Assembly (NCBI RefSeq): GCF_000368085.1
Contig: NZ_KB849239.1
Coordinates: 633,556 to 697,555 of the forward strand
Origin: Acinetobacter nosocomialis NIPH 2119
GTDB lineage: Bacteria > Pseudomonadota > Gammaproteobacteria > Pseudomonadales > Moraxellaceae
DNA length: 64,000 bases
Reading direction: 5' to 3'
The notes beneath the pieces are model-generated. The model had not been told where the DNA came from. It ran no database searches and saw only the letters and a list, made by a program, of their open reading frames with translations. Positions 17,415 to 24,922 of this stretch are shown here, piece by piece. Numbering within the stretch: the first letter of the stretch is position 1; every line of letters starts with the position of its first letter. The position numbers and the translations under genes were made by a program.

Positions 17415-18427
17415 ATAGTATTAATAAGGCTCAAAGAGAGAGCTATAAAAAATTTTCATTGTCTTTAAAATATTTTATAGGTATTTGCTTATTTTATATC
17501 GCTTATGCCTTTTTTAGTCCGTCACATGCTGCTTGTACGGTAGCTGGAACGACCAATAATACGTTTACCTACACGGCAGCAAATATTAATAGTGATGCAA
17601 CGGTAAACTTTTCAGGAACAATTACTTGTACGAATGGAGGGATAATACCTCAGATCTCTCCGTTTATGTGTATGAAGACCGTATTTACAGGAGCAACCAC
17701 TGCGAATAATAACGTGACCTTACCCTATACGGTTACTGCAACTGTAGGTGGAGCAGGTTCTTCTACCACCAACCAAACCTCCAATGTTTGGTATGGTCCA
17801 GTGGTAACTATCGCTTCAAACAATGTTCTTAGCTATTCGGTAAATGTGAAGGTACCCGCACGTACCGGATCACTAATTGCTTATCCTCAAGGAACATATA
17901 CAGCTACAGTTCAACTATTTTGGGATATGGATCTTCTATCAGTGTTATGTTTAGGTGATTTACTCAGCTGGGACTCTGGAAGTGTAATTTTAACAGCAAA
18001 TTTTGTAGTGCCGACACTTTGCCAATTAAACTCAACCTCGAATGTAGATTTTGGCAATATTAACGATATTGGCACGGCTAGTCGTGATTACACAACACAA
18101 GGTGCTGTAAATACGACATGTAACTATGGAACGCCTTATACGATTTATTTGGGGGATGGCAATAACCGTATAAGCGGAGGATTCAGGCGTATGGCCAATA
18201 GTAATAATGAGTTTATTCCCTATCAGTTATATAAAGATGCTGCTTATAGTTCGGTGTGGGATGCTACGGGTGGAGTATCTAGTATTGGTGGCGCAGGTGG
18301 AGTGTCTGGTACTGGAACAGGTAATGCTCAAACCACTACAGTTTATGGAAAAATTCCGCAAGGTACTACGATTGCAAGTAGGCCAGGTGCTTACTCCGAT
18401 AATGTTGTGGTTACAGTGACTTATTAA
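17405..18427 (+). CDS. prpD: pilus tip adhesin with two spore coat U domains (CsuE-like); likely PrpD
   Basis: 340 residues. Predicted tip subunit that contacts the surface. An unusually long N-terminal segment (~42 residues ending in PSHA before ACTVAG) contains one hydrophobic helix, which fits a Sec signal. Residues ~43-190 form an N-terminal adhesin-like domain with Cys pairs; residues ~195-340 form a second, pilin-like spore coat U domain (CQLNSTSNVDFGNINDIGTA, RRMANSNNEFIPYQLYKD, GAYSDNVVVTVTY). This two-domain architecture is that of CsuE. ATG start inside the end of the usher gene. Last gene of the operon, followed by a hairpin. Confidence 0.87.
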   Translation: MSVNSINKAQRESYKKFSLSLKYFIGICLFYIAYAFFSPSHAACTVAGTTNNTFTYTAANINSDATVNFSGTITCTNGGIIPQISPFMCMKTVFTGATTANNNVTLPYTVTATVGGAGSSTTNQTSNVWYGPVVTIASNNVLSYSVNVKVPARTGSLIAYPQGTYTATVQLFWDMDLLSVLCLGDLLSWDSGSVILTANFVVPTLCQLNSTSNVDFGNINDIGTASRDYTTQGAVNTTCNYGTPYTIYLGDGNNRISGGFRRMANSNNEFIPYQLYKDAAYSSVWDATGGVSSIGGAGGVSGTGTGNAQTTTVYGKIPQGTTIASRPGAYSDNVVVTVTY

Positions 18428-18444
18428 TTATTTTAAAGCTATAT

Positions 18445-18472
18445 AAGAAGCTCTTTTGTGACAGAGCTTCTT
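18445..18472 (+). terminator. hairpin ending the pilus operon
   Basis: A 10-bp stem AAGAAGCTCT (18445-18454) / AGAGCTTCTT (18463-18472), 18 bases after the prpD stop; the T tail is weak. Confidence 0.65.
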
Positions 18473-18659
18473 GTAATTAAAATTGTATTGGTTAGAAATT
18501 GCTAAAATATAAATAATAAAAATCAAATAATTCTTAGCTTTTAAAACTTGTAGGTCATCAAAATTGGTTTGACTTAAAAAGGTATTCTGTATATTTATTG
18601 ATTAGTTCCAAAAAAGAACTGGTAAGTAAAACAGGCAATTAAAAAATAAAGGTGAATAA

Positions 18660-19346
18660 ATGTCAGATATTATTTTGCATCAGTGGGAAATTTCTCCGTT
18701 TTGTCAAAAAATTTCAAGGGCTTTGAAATTTAAGGGTATCCCATTTGATACAGTAAACTATAACGGCATTCTTGGTGCCAAAGTTCCTTTGCTGAGTAAA
18801 GTGGGGAAAGTGCCCGTTATTGATGATAAAGGGCAACGTATACAAGACAGTACCCGTATTGCTCGTTATTTAGATGAAGCCTATCCAGATACACCGCGAC
18901 TTTATCCCGAAGATCCAAATCAAAAAGCACTTGCCGAACTGTGGGAAGACTGGGCAGATGAGTCTCTTTATTTTTATGAGGTGTATTTAAGGGTAAATGA
19001 CTCGGAAGCGTTAGAAGAAGCAATCCGTATTAGTAGCATTGGTCGCCCAGCTTATGAAAAGCCAATGGTAAAAGCTTTTATTTTAGCCGAATTAAAAACA
19101 CAACTTTTCTTTCAGGGTTTGGGCCGAATGAAAGCTGAAAATGTAGAAGCAGAGTTTTTAAAACATTTAGACCGTATTGAGCAGGTGTTATCACAAAGTG
19201 AATGGTTGGTTGGAGATAAACAGACGATAGCAGACATTGCCGTAGTTGCCCAACTCGGTGAGGTGGTTCGAACAAGCAAAAAGTTTAGTAAAGAAATTTT
19301 GAATCGACCGTTTATTGCTTTATGGTATAAAAAACAAACAGGGTGA
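18660..19346 (+). CDS. glutathione S-transferase family protein
   Basis: 228 residues, cytoplasmic. The N-terminal thioredoxin-fold domain (to residue ~80) carries WEISPFCQKISRALKFKGI with a Ser-Pro-Phe-Cys site near residue 12, then KVGKVPVIDDKGQRIQDSTRIARYL, the glutathione-binding cis-Pro and Asp-Ser pattern. The remainder is the all-helical GST C-domain with the N-capping-like motif in TIADIAVVAQL. Substrate unknown. It ends seven bases before an SDR gene in the same direction and may head a small operon of oxidoreductase-type genes that ends before the chorismate mutase. Confidence 0.88.
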   Translation: MSDIILHQWEISPFCQKISRALKFKGIPFDTVNYNGILGAKVPLLSKVGKVPVIDDKGQRIQDSTRIARYLDEAYPDTPRLYPEDPNQKALAELWEDWADESLYFYEVYLRVNDSEALEEAIRISSIGRPAYEKPMVKAFILAELKTQLFFQGLGRMKAENVEAEFLKHLDRIEQVLSQSEWLVGDKQTIADIAVVAQLGEVVRTSKKFSKEILNRPFIALWYKKQTG

Positions 19347-19353
19347 AACGGCT

Positions 19354-20114
19354 ATGTCATTAGAACCACCGAATAAAACACGAGATTGTGCAGTTGTTAT
19401 TGGTGTTGGGGCTTCACAGGGGATCGGAGCAGCCGTTTGTCATCGTTTTGCAAAAGAAGGATTAAAAGTTTACGTTGCAGGACGAACTTTCCAGAAAATT
19501 GAAGCAGTGGCTGCTGAAATCCATGCAAATGCAGGTGAAGCTGTCGCATTTCGTTTAGATGCCGAAGATATACATCAAGTACAAGCCTTATTTGACACCA
19601 TTACTAGTCAAAACGAGCGTATTACCGCTGTTATTCATAATGTTGGAGGGAATATACCTTCAATTTTTTACGCAGCCCGCTGTCGTTTTTTAATGATATG
19701 TGGCAATCCACATTTTTATCAGCTTATTTGGTTTCTCAAAGCTGCCTAAAAATTTTTAAAGAACAAAATCACGGCACACTTATTTTTACTGGGGCGAGTG
19801 CTTCTTTACGTGGAAAACCGTTTTTCGCTGCTTTTACCATGGGTAAATCTGCCTTGCGAGCTTATGCATTAAATCTAGCTCAAATTTATAAAAAACAAGG
19901 CATTCATATTGCTCATGTCATTATTGATGGAATGGTAAATGGTGACAGAATTAATAAAGCTTTATTTGGGCTAGGCCGTTTGGCGCGTCTTACACGTGGA
20001 ACAGGCGGGCTTAATCTTGATGCAATAGCAGAGAACTATTGGATGCTCTACCTGCAAAGCCCTGAACTTTGGACACATGAGTTAGATTTACGCCCATACC
20101 AAGAAAAATTTTGA
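19354..20114 (+). pseudogene. short-chain dehydrogenase/reductase, frameshifted in a T homopolymer
   Basis: The frame opened by ATG 19354 gives an SDR N-terminus (VIGVGASQGIGAAVCHRFA cofactor motif, IHNVGGN active-site Asn region) and then runs into unrelated residues from about 19670 and stops at 19749. The C-terminal half (DMWQSTFLSAYLVSQSCLKI, GTLIFTGASASLRGKP with catalytic Ser, then FTMGKSALRAYA) continues in another frame to 20114. Adding one T to the run of six at about 19663-19668 restores a continuous protein of ~253 residues. Either a real one-base loss, a slippage-prone run, or a sequencing error. In the restored protein the YxxxK position reads FTMGK, so the catalytic Tyr appears to be Phe. 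Confidence 0.8.
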
Positions 20115-20123
20115 GAGACTTAT

Positions 20124-20807
20124 ATGCTAAAAACAATATTTCAGAAGTTTCAAAAAAAGCAGGGCTGTGTTGTGGTTGCCGGCCATGATATAGAACTACT
20201 TAATCATGACTTTGTAATTTTAGATAAAAACTATCAAGCTCCATTACATGTTTATCAAGTTGTGCATGATTCTACTGTTCAGAACATACAAGTAAGTTAC
20301 GTAAATGATGGCATGACGAGTGTGCGCTTAAACTTGGTCAAAACTAAGCATTTAAAAAGTCTGCTGAAATATATAACAGAGCATCGTCATACCATTGAGT
20401 TATGCGTGTTTCAGCCAAATTTTTCATCAGCGCCAAATATCGGAGCTTTATCTTTAGAAGAAATTGAACACAGTTGGCAGACCACAGGTTTAAGTGCAGT
20501 GAGCGTGTCACAGTTCGTACTGAAACCTATGTTAAAGCAGCAGCGGGGTACAGTTATTTTTCTTGGAGCGCCATCTCATCATTCGGCTTACCACGATGTA
20601 TTAAGCCAAAGTATGTTTGCGAGTATACGAGCGTTATCACAGTCGTTGGCAAGAGAGTTTCAACCCAAAGGCATACACGTGGCGTATTGCATGGTGGAAA
20701 AATGGGATGGACAAAATCCGCACTTTATTTCATCGGTTAAACAAGTGTGCCAGCACATCTATCACCAATCTGATTCTGCGTGGAGTCAAGAGCTCAGCGT
20801 ATCGTGA
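20124..20807 (+). CDS. degenerate SDR-like protein
   Basis: 227 residues. The C-terminal half resembles an SDR (GTVIFLGAPSHHSAYHDV, SMFASIRALSQSLAREFQPK, GIHVAYCMVE) and matches the helix after the YxxxK motif, but the motif itself is not intact: the Lys position reads Met (AYHDVLSQSMFAS). The N-terminal half lacks the TGxxxGxG cofactor motif. It is therefore probably not a working dehydrogenase. It follows the frameshifted SDR by nine bases and may be a diverged duplicate or a binding protein. Start ATG 20124 with AGAG upstream. Confidence 0.6.
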   Translation: MLKTIFQKFQKKQGCVVVAGHDIELLNHDFVILDKNYQAPLHVYQVVHDSTVQNIQVSYVNDGMTSVRLNLVKTKHLKSLLKYITEHRHTIELCVFQPNFSSAPNIGALSLEEIEHSWQTTGLSAVSVSQFVLKPMLKQQRGTVIFLGAPSHHSAYHDVLSQSMFASIRALSQSLAREFQPKGIHVAYCMVEKWDGQNPHFISSVKQVCQHIYHQSDSAWSQELSVS

Positions 20808-20885
20808 GATTTTACTTTCGAGTGTTCTTAAAATAGAGTACTGCTTTGGAATGACAGCACAACAATAATTTCTACAGGTACTCAA

Positions 20886-21443
20886 ATGTTAAATATTAAG
20901 TATGCTCAACAAACGGTTAAAGTGGCGACTGCAGTGGCAACTTTGATGTGCTTTTCTTCACTGGCACAAGCTTATCAATATGAGCAAACAGCACGTTTAA
21001 TTAACGAACGTTTATCTTATATGAAAGATGTCGCAGGCTATAAAGCAGAGCAGCATTTACCGATTGAAGATTTAACACAAGAAAAAAAGGTACTCGAACA
21101 ATCACTTTCTGAAGCCGAATCTTTTGGACTGAACAGTGAAACAGTAAAGCCATTTATAGTGGCGCAAATGGATGTGGCTAAAGCAATTCAGTACCGATAT
21201 AGAGCAGATTGGTTGTCGAGTCCTGAAACCAACTGGAAGCCTCAAGACTTAAGTGAAGTGCGTTTAAAAATTAGTTCTTTAAACACCGAACTTCTAAAAA
21301 ATATTGCCTATGAACTTAAGAAAAATAATAACAAGGCACCTCATGGCTGTAGCTATATGTGGCCAGTTCAGCACCCTCAACTTAAAGAAGCTGACAAGAA
21401 AGCTTTATGTGTAACATTAAATAAAATCAAATTAAAACAATGA
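20886..21443 (+). CDS. aroQ: exported chorismate mutase, AroQ gamma class
   Basis: 185 residues. Converts chorismate to prephenate, here outside the cytoplasm. A signal peptide of ~29 residues ends in SLAQA before YQYEQTARL. The mature helical domain carries the gamma-class pattern: LINERLSYMKDVAGYKAEQH with active-site Arg and Lys residues, a following LPIEDLTQEKKVL segment, and VAQMDVAKAIQYRYRADWL. Two Cys near the C-terminus (HGCSYMW and KALCVTL) could form a disulphide, as expected for a periplasmic protein. Exported chorismate mutases occur in several animal-associated bacteria; why they are exported is not settled. ATG start 20886. Confidence 0.9.
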   Translation: MLNIKYAQQTVKVATAVATLMCFSSLAQAYQYEQTARLINERLSYMKDVAGYKAEQHLPIEDLTQEKKVLEQSLSEAESFGLNSETVKPFIVAQMDVAKAIQYRYRADWLSSPETNWKPQDLSEVRLKISSLNTELLKNIAYELKKNNNKAPHGCSYMWPVQHPQLKEADKKALCVTLNKIKLKQ

Positions 21444-21471
21444 AACGCCCAAAGCTGTCTATATAAGTAAA

Positions 21472-21969
21472 TCACTCAATTAACATTAAATCGGCAGTAT
21501 TGGCAGATTTAAGTGGTCGTAAGGCAAAGGTTGAACGCGTATGCCGAATACCTTTGATCGAATACAGCTTTTTACGTAAAAACCGTTCGTAATGTTCGGC
21601 ATCTTTTACGGCCACTTTTACCAAGTAATCATAATCACCAGTAACTAAATGCGCCTCGACTACTTCGGGAATGTCTGCCAAAGCCTCACTAAAATTTTCT
21701 AGCATTTCGTCATCGTGTCGTTCTAGCGTAATTTCAATAAAGAACAACTCGTGAATGCCAATCGCTTTTGGGTTTACGTTTACTGTATAGCCTTCAATAA
21801 TTTTTAGACTTTCTAAACGTTTGAGTCGAGTCCAGCAGGGTGAAGATGAAAGCCCAACTTCTTCGGCGAGCTGCGCAACTGTTAAGCGTCCATTTCCACG
21901 AAGGGCAGATAATATTTTCCGATCTATGCGATCTAGTGTGTATTCTGTGCTGTTCAAAATATAAACCAA
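21472..21969 (-). CDS. Lrp/AsnC family transcriptional regulator
   Basis: Up to 165 residues. An N-terminal winged helix (LDRIDRKILSALRGNGRLTV, VAQLAEEVGLSSSPCWTRLK) is joined to the RAM effector domain (LVTGDYDYLVKVAVKDAEHY, GIRHTRSTFALRPLK). Lrp-type proteins bind amino acids and regulate transport or catabolism. No ATG is available near the N-terminus: the frame opens with TTG at 21969, or TTG at 21957, so the exact start is uncertain. It is convergent with the chorismate mutase gene. The 646-base region it faces contains no coding gene, so its usual divergent target may have been lost here. Confidence 0.88.
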   Translation of the reverse strand: MVYILNSTEYTLDRIDRKILSALRGNGRLTVAQLAEEVGLSSSPCWTRLKRLESLKIIEGYTVNVNPKAIGIHELFFIEITLERHDDEMLENFSEALADIPEVVEAHLVTGDYDYLVKVAVKDAEHYERFLRKKLYSIKGIRHTRSTFALRPLKSANTADLMLIE

Positions 21970-22615
21970 AGAAGATTCTTCTGTTAATTTTTAATATACG
22001 TGATTTTTATGCTGAGATCATTTAAAAAAAATGAAAATACAGTAAACATTTTGAGTGACACAGCCATACACTATTTCTATGCATCGAACTCTACTGGATA
22101 GGAGTTGTGATGAAGCAAAGAGCACTGTTTCAGTAAGGGTGACTAAACAGTGCTCTTTGCGGATCTTATAAAAAATTAAATATTAGAATTTTTGATTTGA
22201 AAACTACTTTTATAGTTGAAGAAAAAGTCACTAAAAGAAATTATCTCTATCTGCTGCTTAGTTTTATATTTGAAAAATTTATTTAAACATTTTTTAGATA
22301 CTCTCATAAACTAAATCTACCGATTTAATGAAGTTAATTCTCATTTTTATTTTATAATTATTCTTATATGGTTTTTATAATCTCATTCATTAAAAAAATA
22401 TAAAGTATGTTATTAAAATCTACATTAAAATTTTAATTTAATCATTATAAGTGCATATAAAACTAATCCCATAATTTCAATAAGGTGATGAAATATTCAA
22501 AAGATAAGAGGATTTATCTAACTTTCTTATTATTAATAGACACTTATAAACAATTATTATTTAATACACCCGCAACATTGCCACTTATACTTTTAATAAT
22601 TTTATCGGGGAAATA
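21970..22615. other. 646-base gene-poor region with one strong hairpin
   Basis: A/T-rich region between the Lrp regulator and a small exported protein. The only clear structure is the hairpin at 22115-22160. A nine-codon ORF (ATG at 22110, AGGAG just upstream, TAA at 22134) overlaps its left arm. No other credible gene. Confidence 0.5.
22115..22160. repeat. perfect 16-bp inverted repeat
   Basis: GCAAAGAGCACTGTTT (22115-22130) and its exact reverse complement (22145-22160) enclose a 14-base loop. No T run follows on either strand, so it is not a standard terminator. It could be the end of a small RNA, a leader hairpin, or the trace of a transposed element. Confidence 0.75.
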
Positions 22616-22954
22616 ATGCGTAATTTTTTAGTAACAGCTTTCACTTTATTGGTAGGGTCATCAGTTTATGCTGCTCAAGAGCCTAAAACTTATATACAGC
22701 GAACAACTTGCGAGAGAACAGTACAACTACATGGTTTTTTAAGCCGTGCTCAACTTGATTGTAATTATCACTATACTTCACAAGAATTAGTTCATGAATC
22801 TGACAAATGTACCAAACATGAACTAGGTGAAAAGTATGGTAAAGAAGTTATGAGATTAGGTATGGACCAATTTGAAGCACGCAAACGTGAAGATATGAAA
22901 GGCCAATTATGTATCACAGTTTTAAAAGAGTTTCCAAACTATATTAGAAAATAA
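22616..22954 (+). CDS. small exported protein of unknown function
   Basis: 112 residues. An 18-20 residue signal peptide (MRNFLVTAFTLLVGSSVYA, cut before AQEPK) precedes a charged ~93-residue mature part with four Cys (TTCERT, LDCNYH, DKCTKH, QLCITV), which could form two disulphides in the periplasm. No family recognised. ATG start after GGGGAAATA. It has its own terminator, so it is probably a single-gene unit. Confidence 0.7.
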   Translation: MRNFLVTAFTLLVGSSVYAAQEPKTYIQRTTCERTVQLHGFLSRAQLDCNYHYTSQELVHESDKCTKHELGEKYGKEVMRLGMDQFEARKREDMKGQLCITVLKEFPNYIRK

Positions 22955-22985
22955 AATGGAATCTTAAAAAGCCTTTGTAGGCAAG

Positions 22986-23019
22986 CCGATAAAATGGATT
23001 TTATTATTCATTTTATCGG
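22986..23019 (+). terminator. terminator of the small exported protein gene
   Basis: An 11-bp perfect stem CCGATAAAATG (22986-22996) / CATTTTATCGG (23009-23019), 31 bases after the stop. Confidence 0.7.
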
Positions 23020-23109
23020 TGTATCTTTAAATATTGGTGATAATTTTAAATCTCAAAAAATAAAAGATTATGTATGAATTAATAAATCGTTTTACTAAAA
23101 ATTTTAATG

Positions 23110-23247
23110 ATTTATTTCTAGCCAATATCACATTGACACTTAAAATCTCTCTTATTATTCTCTGCGGTAGAATGGAGGTGGGACGCTTCGTGCGTGCCAG
23201 TTCTAGATGATTGATCTGTCAACCCTCCTCTGTTCTGTCATCATGAT
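23110..23247. repeat. short copy of a duplicated structured element (copy A)
   Basis: Shares about 25 consecutive bases (TTTCTAGCCAATATCACATT, then GACAC) with 24368-24392, and its second half (GGAGGTGGGACGC, CGTGCGTGC, TCTGTCAACC) matches 24533-24580. Compared with the longer copy it lacks about 115 internal bases. The small stem ACGC/GCGT is kept although its loop differs (TTCGT here, CTTGT in copy B). No ORF follows. It abuts the 3' end of the gene at 23248. Confidence 0.7.
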
Positions 23248-23709
23248 TTATAAAATTGAATTTTGATATTTAACTAACTCATTTAATGCAAACTTAACAG
23301 TTTGTATAGGAATAGTTTCCACATAACCTTCACCAGCTTTTATGAGTGAAGGAGATCCATAGAATGGATGATTTGGTACTTTAAAAAAGAAGAATACTTC
23401 ATGGCCGTTCCTTACGGTACTATTTTGAAAATCATAGATATTATTTTCTAATTCTAGATACTCTAAATTTATTAACTTTTTAATTAACTCAATGTTTTCA
23501 TTAACAGTATCTACTTGGAGATAGTCTATTTCTCTTTGGTTAGTATATAGCAGTAAGTTTAAGTCATTAATTAAAACTGGAAGATTTATAGGGGTTTCAT
23601 AATTGCTAAAAGAAGTACCATTAATATTAACAACTAATAAAAAGAGATCATTCTTCGGTTCATATTTTTCTATTGAAAAGAAAAATTCTTTTTTACCTAA
23701 CTCTTTCAT
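23248..23709 (-). CDS. hypothetical protein, 153 residues
   Basis: Soluble acidic protein starting MKELGKKEFFFSIEKYEP, without signal peptide or membrane segment, very A/T-rich codons. The pattern of an N-terminal aromatic strand followed by a beta-rich ~70-residue region and Leu-rich helices resembles small polymorphic-toxin immunity proteins, but no family could be assigned and no toxin gene lies nearby. It follows the 23744 gene by 34 bases on the same strand, so the two are probably cotranscribed. Confidence 0.6.
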   Translation of the reverse strand: MKELGKKEFFFSIEKYEPKNDLFLLVVNINGTSFSNYETPINLPVLINDLNLLLYTNQREIDYLQVDTVNENIELIKKLINLEYLELENNIYDFQNSTVRNGHEVFFFFKVPNHPFYGSPSLIKAGEGYVETIPIQTVKFALNELVKYQNSIL

Positions 23710-23743
23710 CTATCTCCAACTCTTTCTTCATATTTAAAAAAAA

Positions 23744-24271
23744 CTAGATAAAACCTTCACTCCATTTTTTGTCTAATTCTTTTAAATCATTATATGCTTT
23801 TTCAAATTCGCTCAATGGAAAACTTAATTGAGGAACAGAAGTCGAGGTTTTCCAGACTACGGATGTCACAACATCGTGAATATGGTTAAATGCGTAACCA
23901 AAACGAGCCCATATGACTTGATCTGCGGAAACAATTTGTTCAACCATAATTACGCTACATGTTAGATCTAAATCATCAGGGCAAATTAAGATTGGAACCA
24001 CTGTTGAAATAGCTACATTTTCATAAGCTTCTGGTTTAAGAAGTTTCCATGCGTTACTTAATGCTAACTCACTATCATGATCATACAACCACCCTTGGGC
24101 TGGAACTAAATCATTCATTTCGTCAATAATACGCGCATTTTGATGCATCCATATATTTAATGGAATATTATCAATTGCAAGAATAGGGAATGGTTTTAAA
24201 TTGCCATTTGCATCTTTAATGCATCCCTCAATTGGGTGTTCATATAAAAGAGTAGCTGAGATAGTATTCAT
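23744..24271 (-). CDS. hypothetical protein, 175 residues
   Basis: Soluble acidic protein starting MNTISATLLYEHPIEGCIKD, Trp-rich (IWMHQN, GWLYDHD, VIWARFG, VVWKTST). No signal peptide or membrane segment. It contains four Cys without a clear metal motif. First gene of a probable two-gene unit with 23248-23709. An immunity-type or orphan accessory role would fit the A/T-rich surroundings, but nothing in the sequence proves it. Function unknown. Confidence 0.6.
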   Translation of the reverse strand: MNTISATLLYEHPIEGCIKDANGNLKPFPILAIDNIPLNIWMHQNARIIDEMNDLVPAQGWLYDHDSELALSNAWKLLKPEAYENVAISTVVPILICPDDLDLTCSVIMVEQIVSADQVIWARFGYAFNHIHDVVTSVVWKTSTSVPQLSFPLSEFEKAYNDLKELDKKWSEGFI

Positions 24272-24361
24272 ATTTATAAGTTAATGTGCGTTAAGCAAAT
24301 ATAATATATTCTATTCAATAGATTAATGAATCTAATCTAATGAAAAACAAAAAAATTATTT

Positions 24362-24651
24362 ATCCATTTTCTAGCCAATATCACATTGACACCCCAAATC
24401 TCTCCGATTATCCTTTGCCTGCTGGCCTACATTGCCAGTCGATTTTGACAGATCGATTTAACACACAAGACATCAAAAAGTTCTCTTTTTGGTGGCGAAC
24501 TCGTTCGTCCCCCTTCGTAGCGGTAGGGCGAGGGAGGGACGCCTTGTGCGTGCTGATTCTTGTGTGTCAGTCTGTCAACCTTCTCTCGTTCTACCACCAT
24601 AATCATTTGACAGTGATCTGGTAGAACTTCTTTACACACAAGGAGTCCGCT
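24362..24651 (+). ncRNA. structured leader-like RNA element (copy B) with alternative pairing over a ribosome-binding site
   Basis: Long inverted repeats define a structure: TTGACAGA (24446-24453) with TCTGTCAA (24571-24578), and ACACACAAGA (24461-24470) with TCTTGTGTGT (24558-24567), forming an 18-bp stem with an internal loop. Inside are smaller hairpins, for example CTGGC/GCCAG (24421-24437) and ACGC/GCGT (24540-24552). GTTCTACCA (24588-24596) pairs with TGGTAGAAC (24619-24627). CTTGTGTGT (24559-24567) can instead pair with ACACACAAG at 24634-24642, which includes the first two bases of the AGGAG ribosome-binding site of the next ORF. The repeat may belong to the multicopy C4-antisense-like RNA group reported in A. 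baumannii; I could not verify that. Confidence 0.5.
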
Positions 24652-24744
24652 ATGCGTACTATTTCTTCTCATTTATTGGCCTTTGCCAAAATCTCTTTAT
24701 TCATACCATTTCAACATCCTATAAAACGGTTTAATCGACTCTAG
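24652..24744 (+). CDS. 30-residue ORF downstream of the structured element, possible leader peptide or small protein
   Basis: ATG 24652 to TAG 24744, with AGGAG six bases upstream, the best ribosome-binding site in the neighbourhood. The peptide begins MRTISSHLLAFAKISLF and ends basic (IKRFNRL), amphipathic rather than a signal peptide. It lies between the structured RNA element and a TetR gene 178 bases further on. Translation is inferred only from the ribosome-binding site and its placement. No family recognised. Confidence 0.5.
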   Translation: MRTISSHLLAFAKISLFIPFQHPIKRFNRL

Positions 24745-24922
24745 GTTTTCTGCACCTTAAGAATCGTTACGACTCAAAAATCATAGCAACAATAAACCCG
24801 AGATAGGCGAGCACACCTTTATTGTGTCGATTTTCTATACCTGTTTTTAGTGCTCAATTTAAGAGTGATGGCATTTCTATCTCTTTTAGATACAACAAAA
24901 AATTATTTTAAACGGTACACAT

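Noticed and set aside
20474..20868. Two overlapping plus-strand ORFs inside and after the degenerate SDR
   Set aside because: They overlap a longer frame with clear SDR similarity and have no ribosome-binding site or recognisable composition.
22115..22160. Insertion-sequence end
   Set aside because: The two arms are only 14 bases apart and no transposase or target duplication surrounds them.
24340..24624. 94-codon ORF across the structured element
   Set aside because: It runs through the inverted repeats, has no ribosome-binding site at its start and no protein-like composition; RNA structure explains the sequence better.
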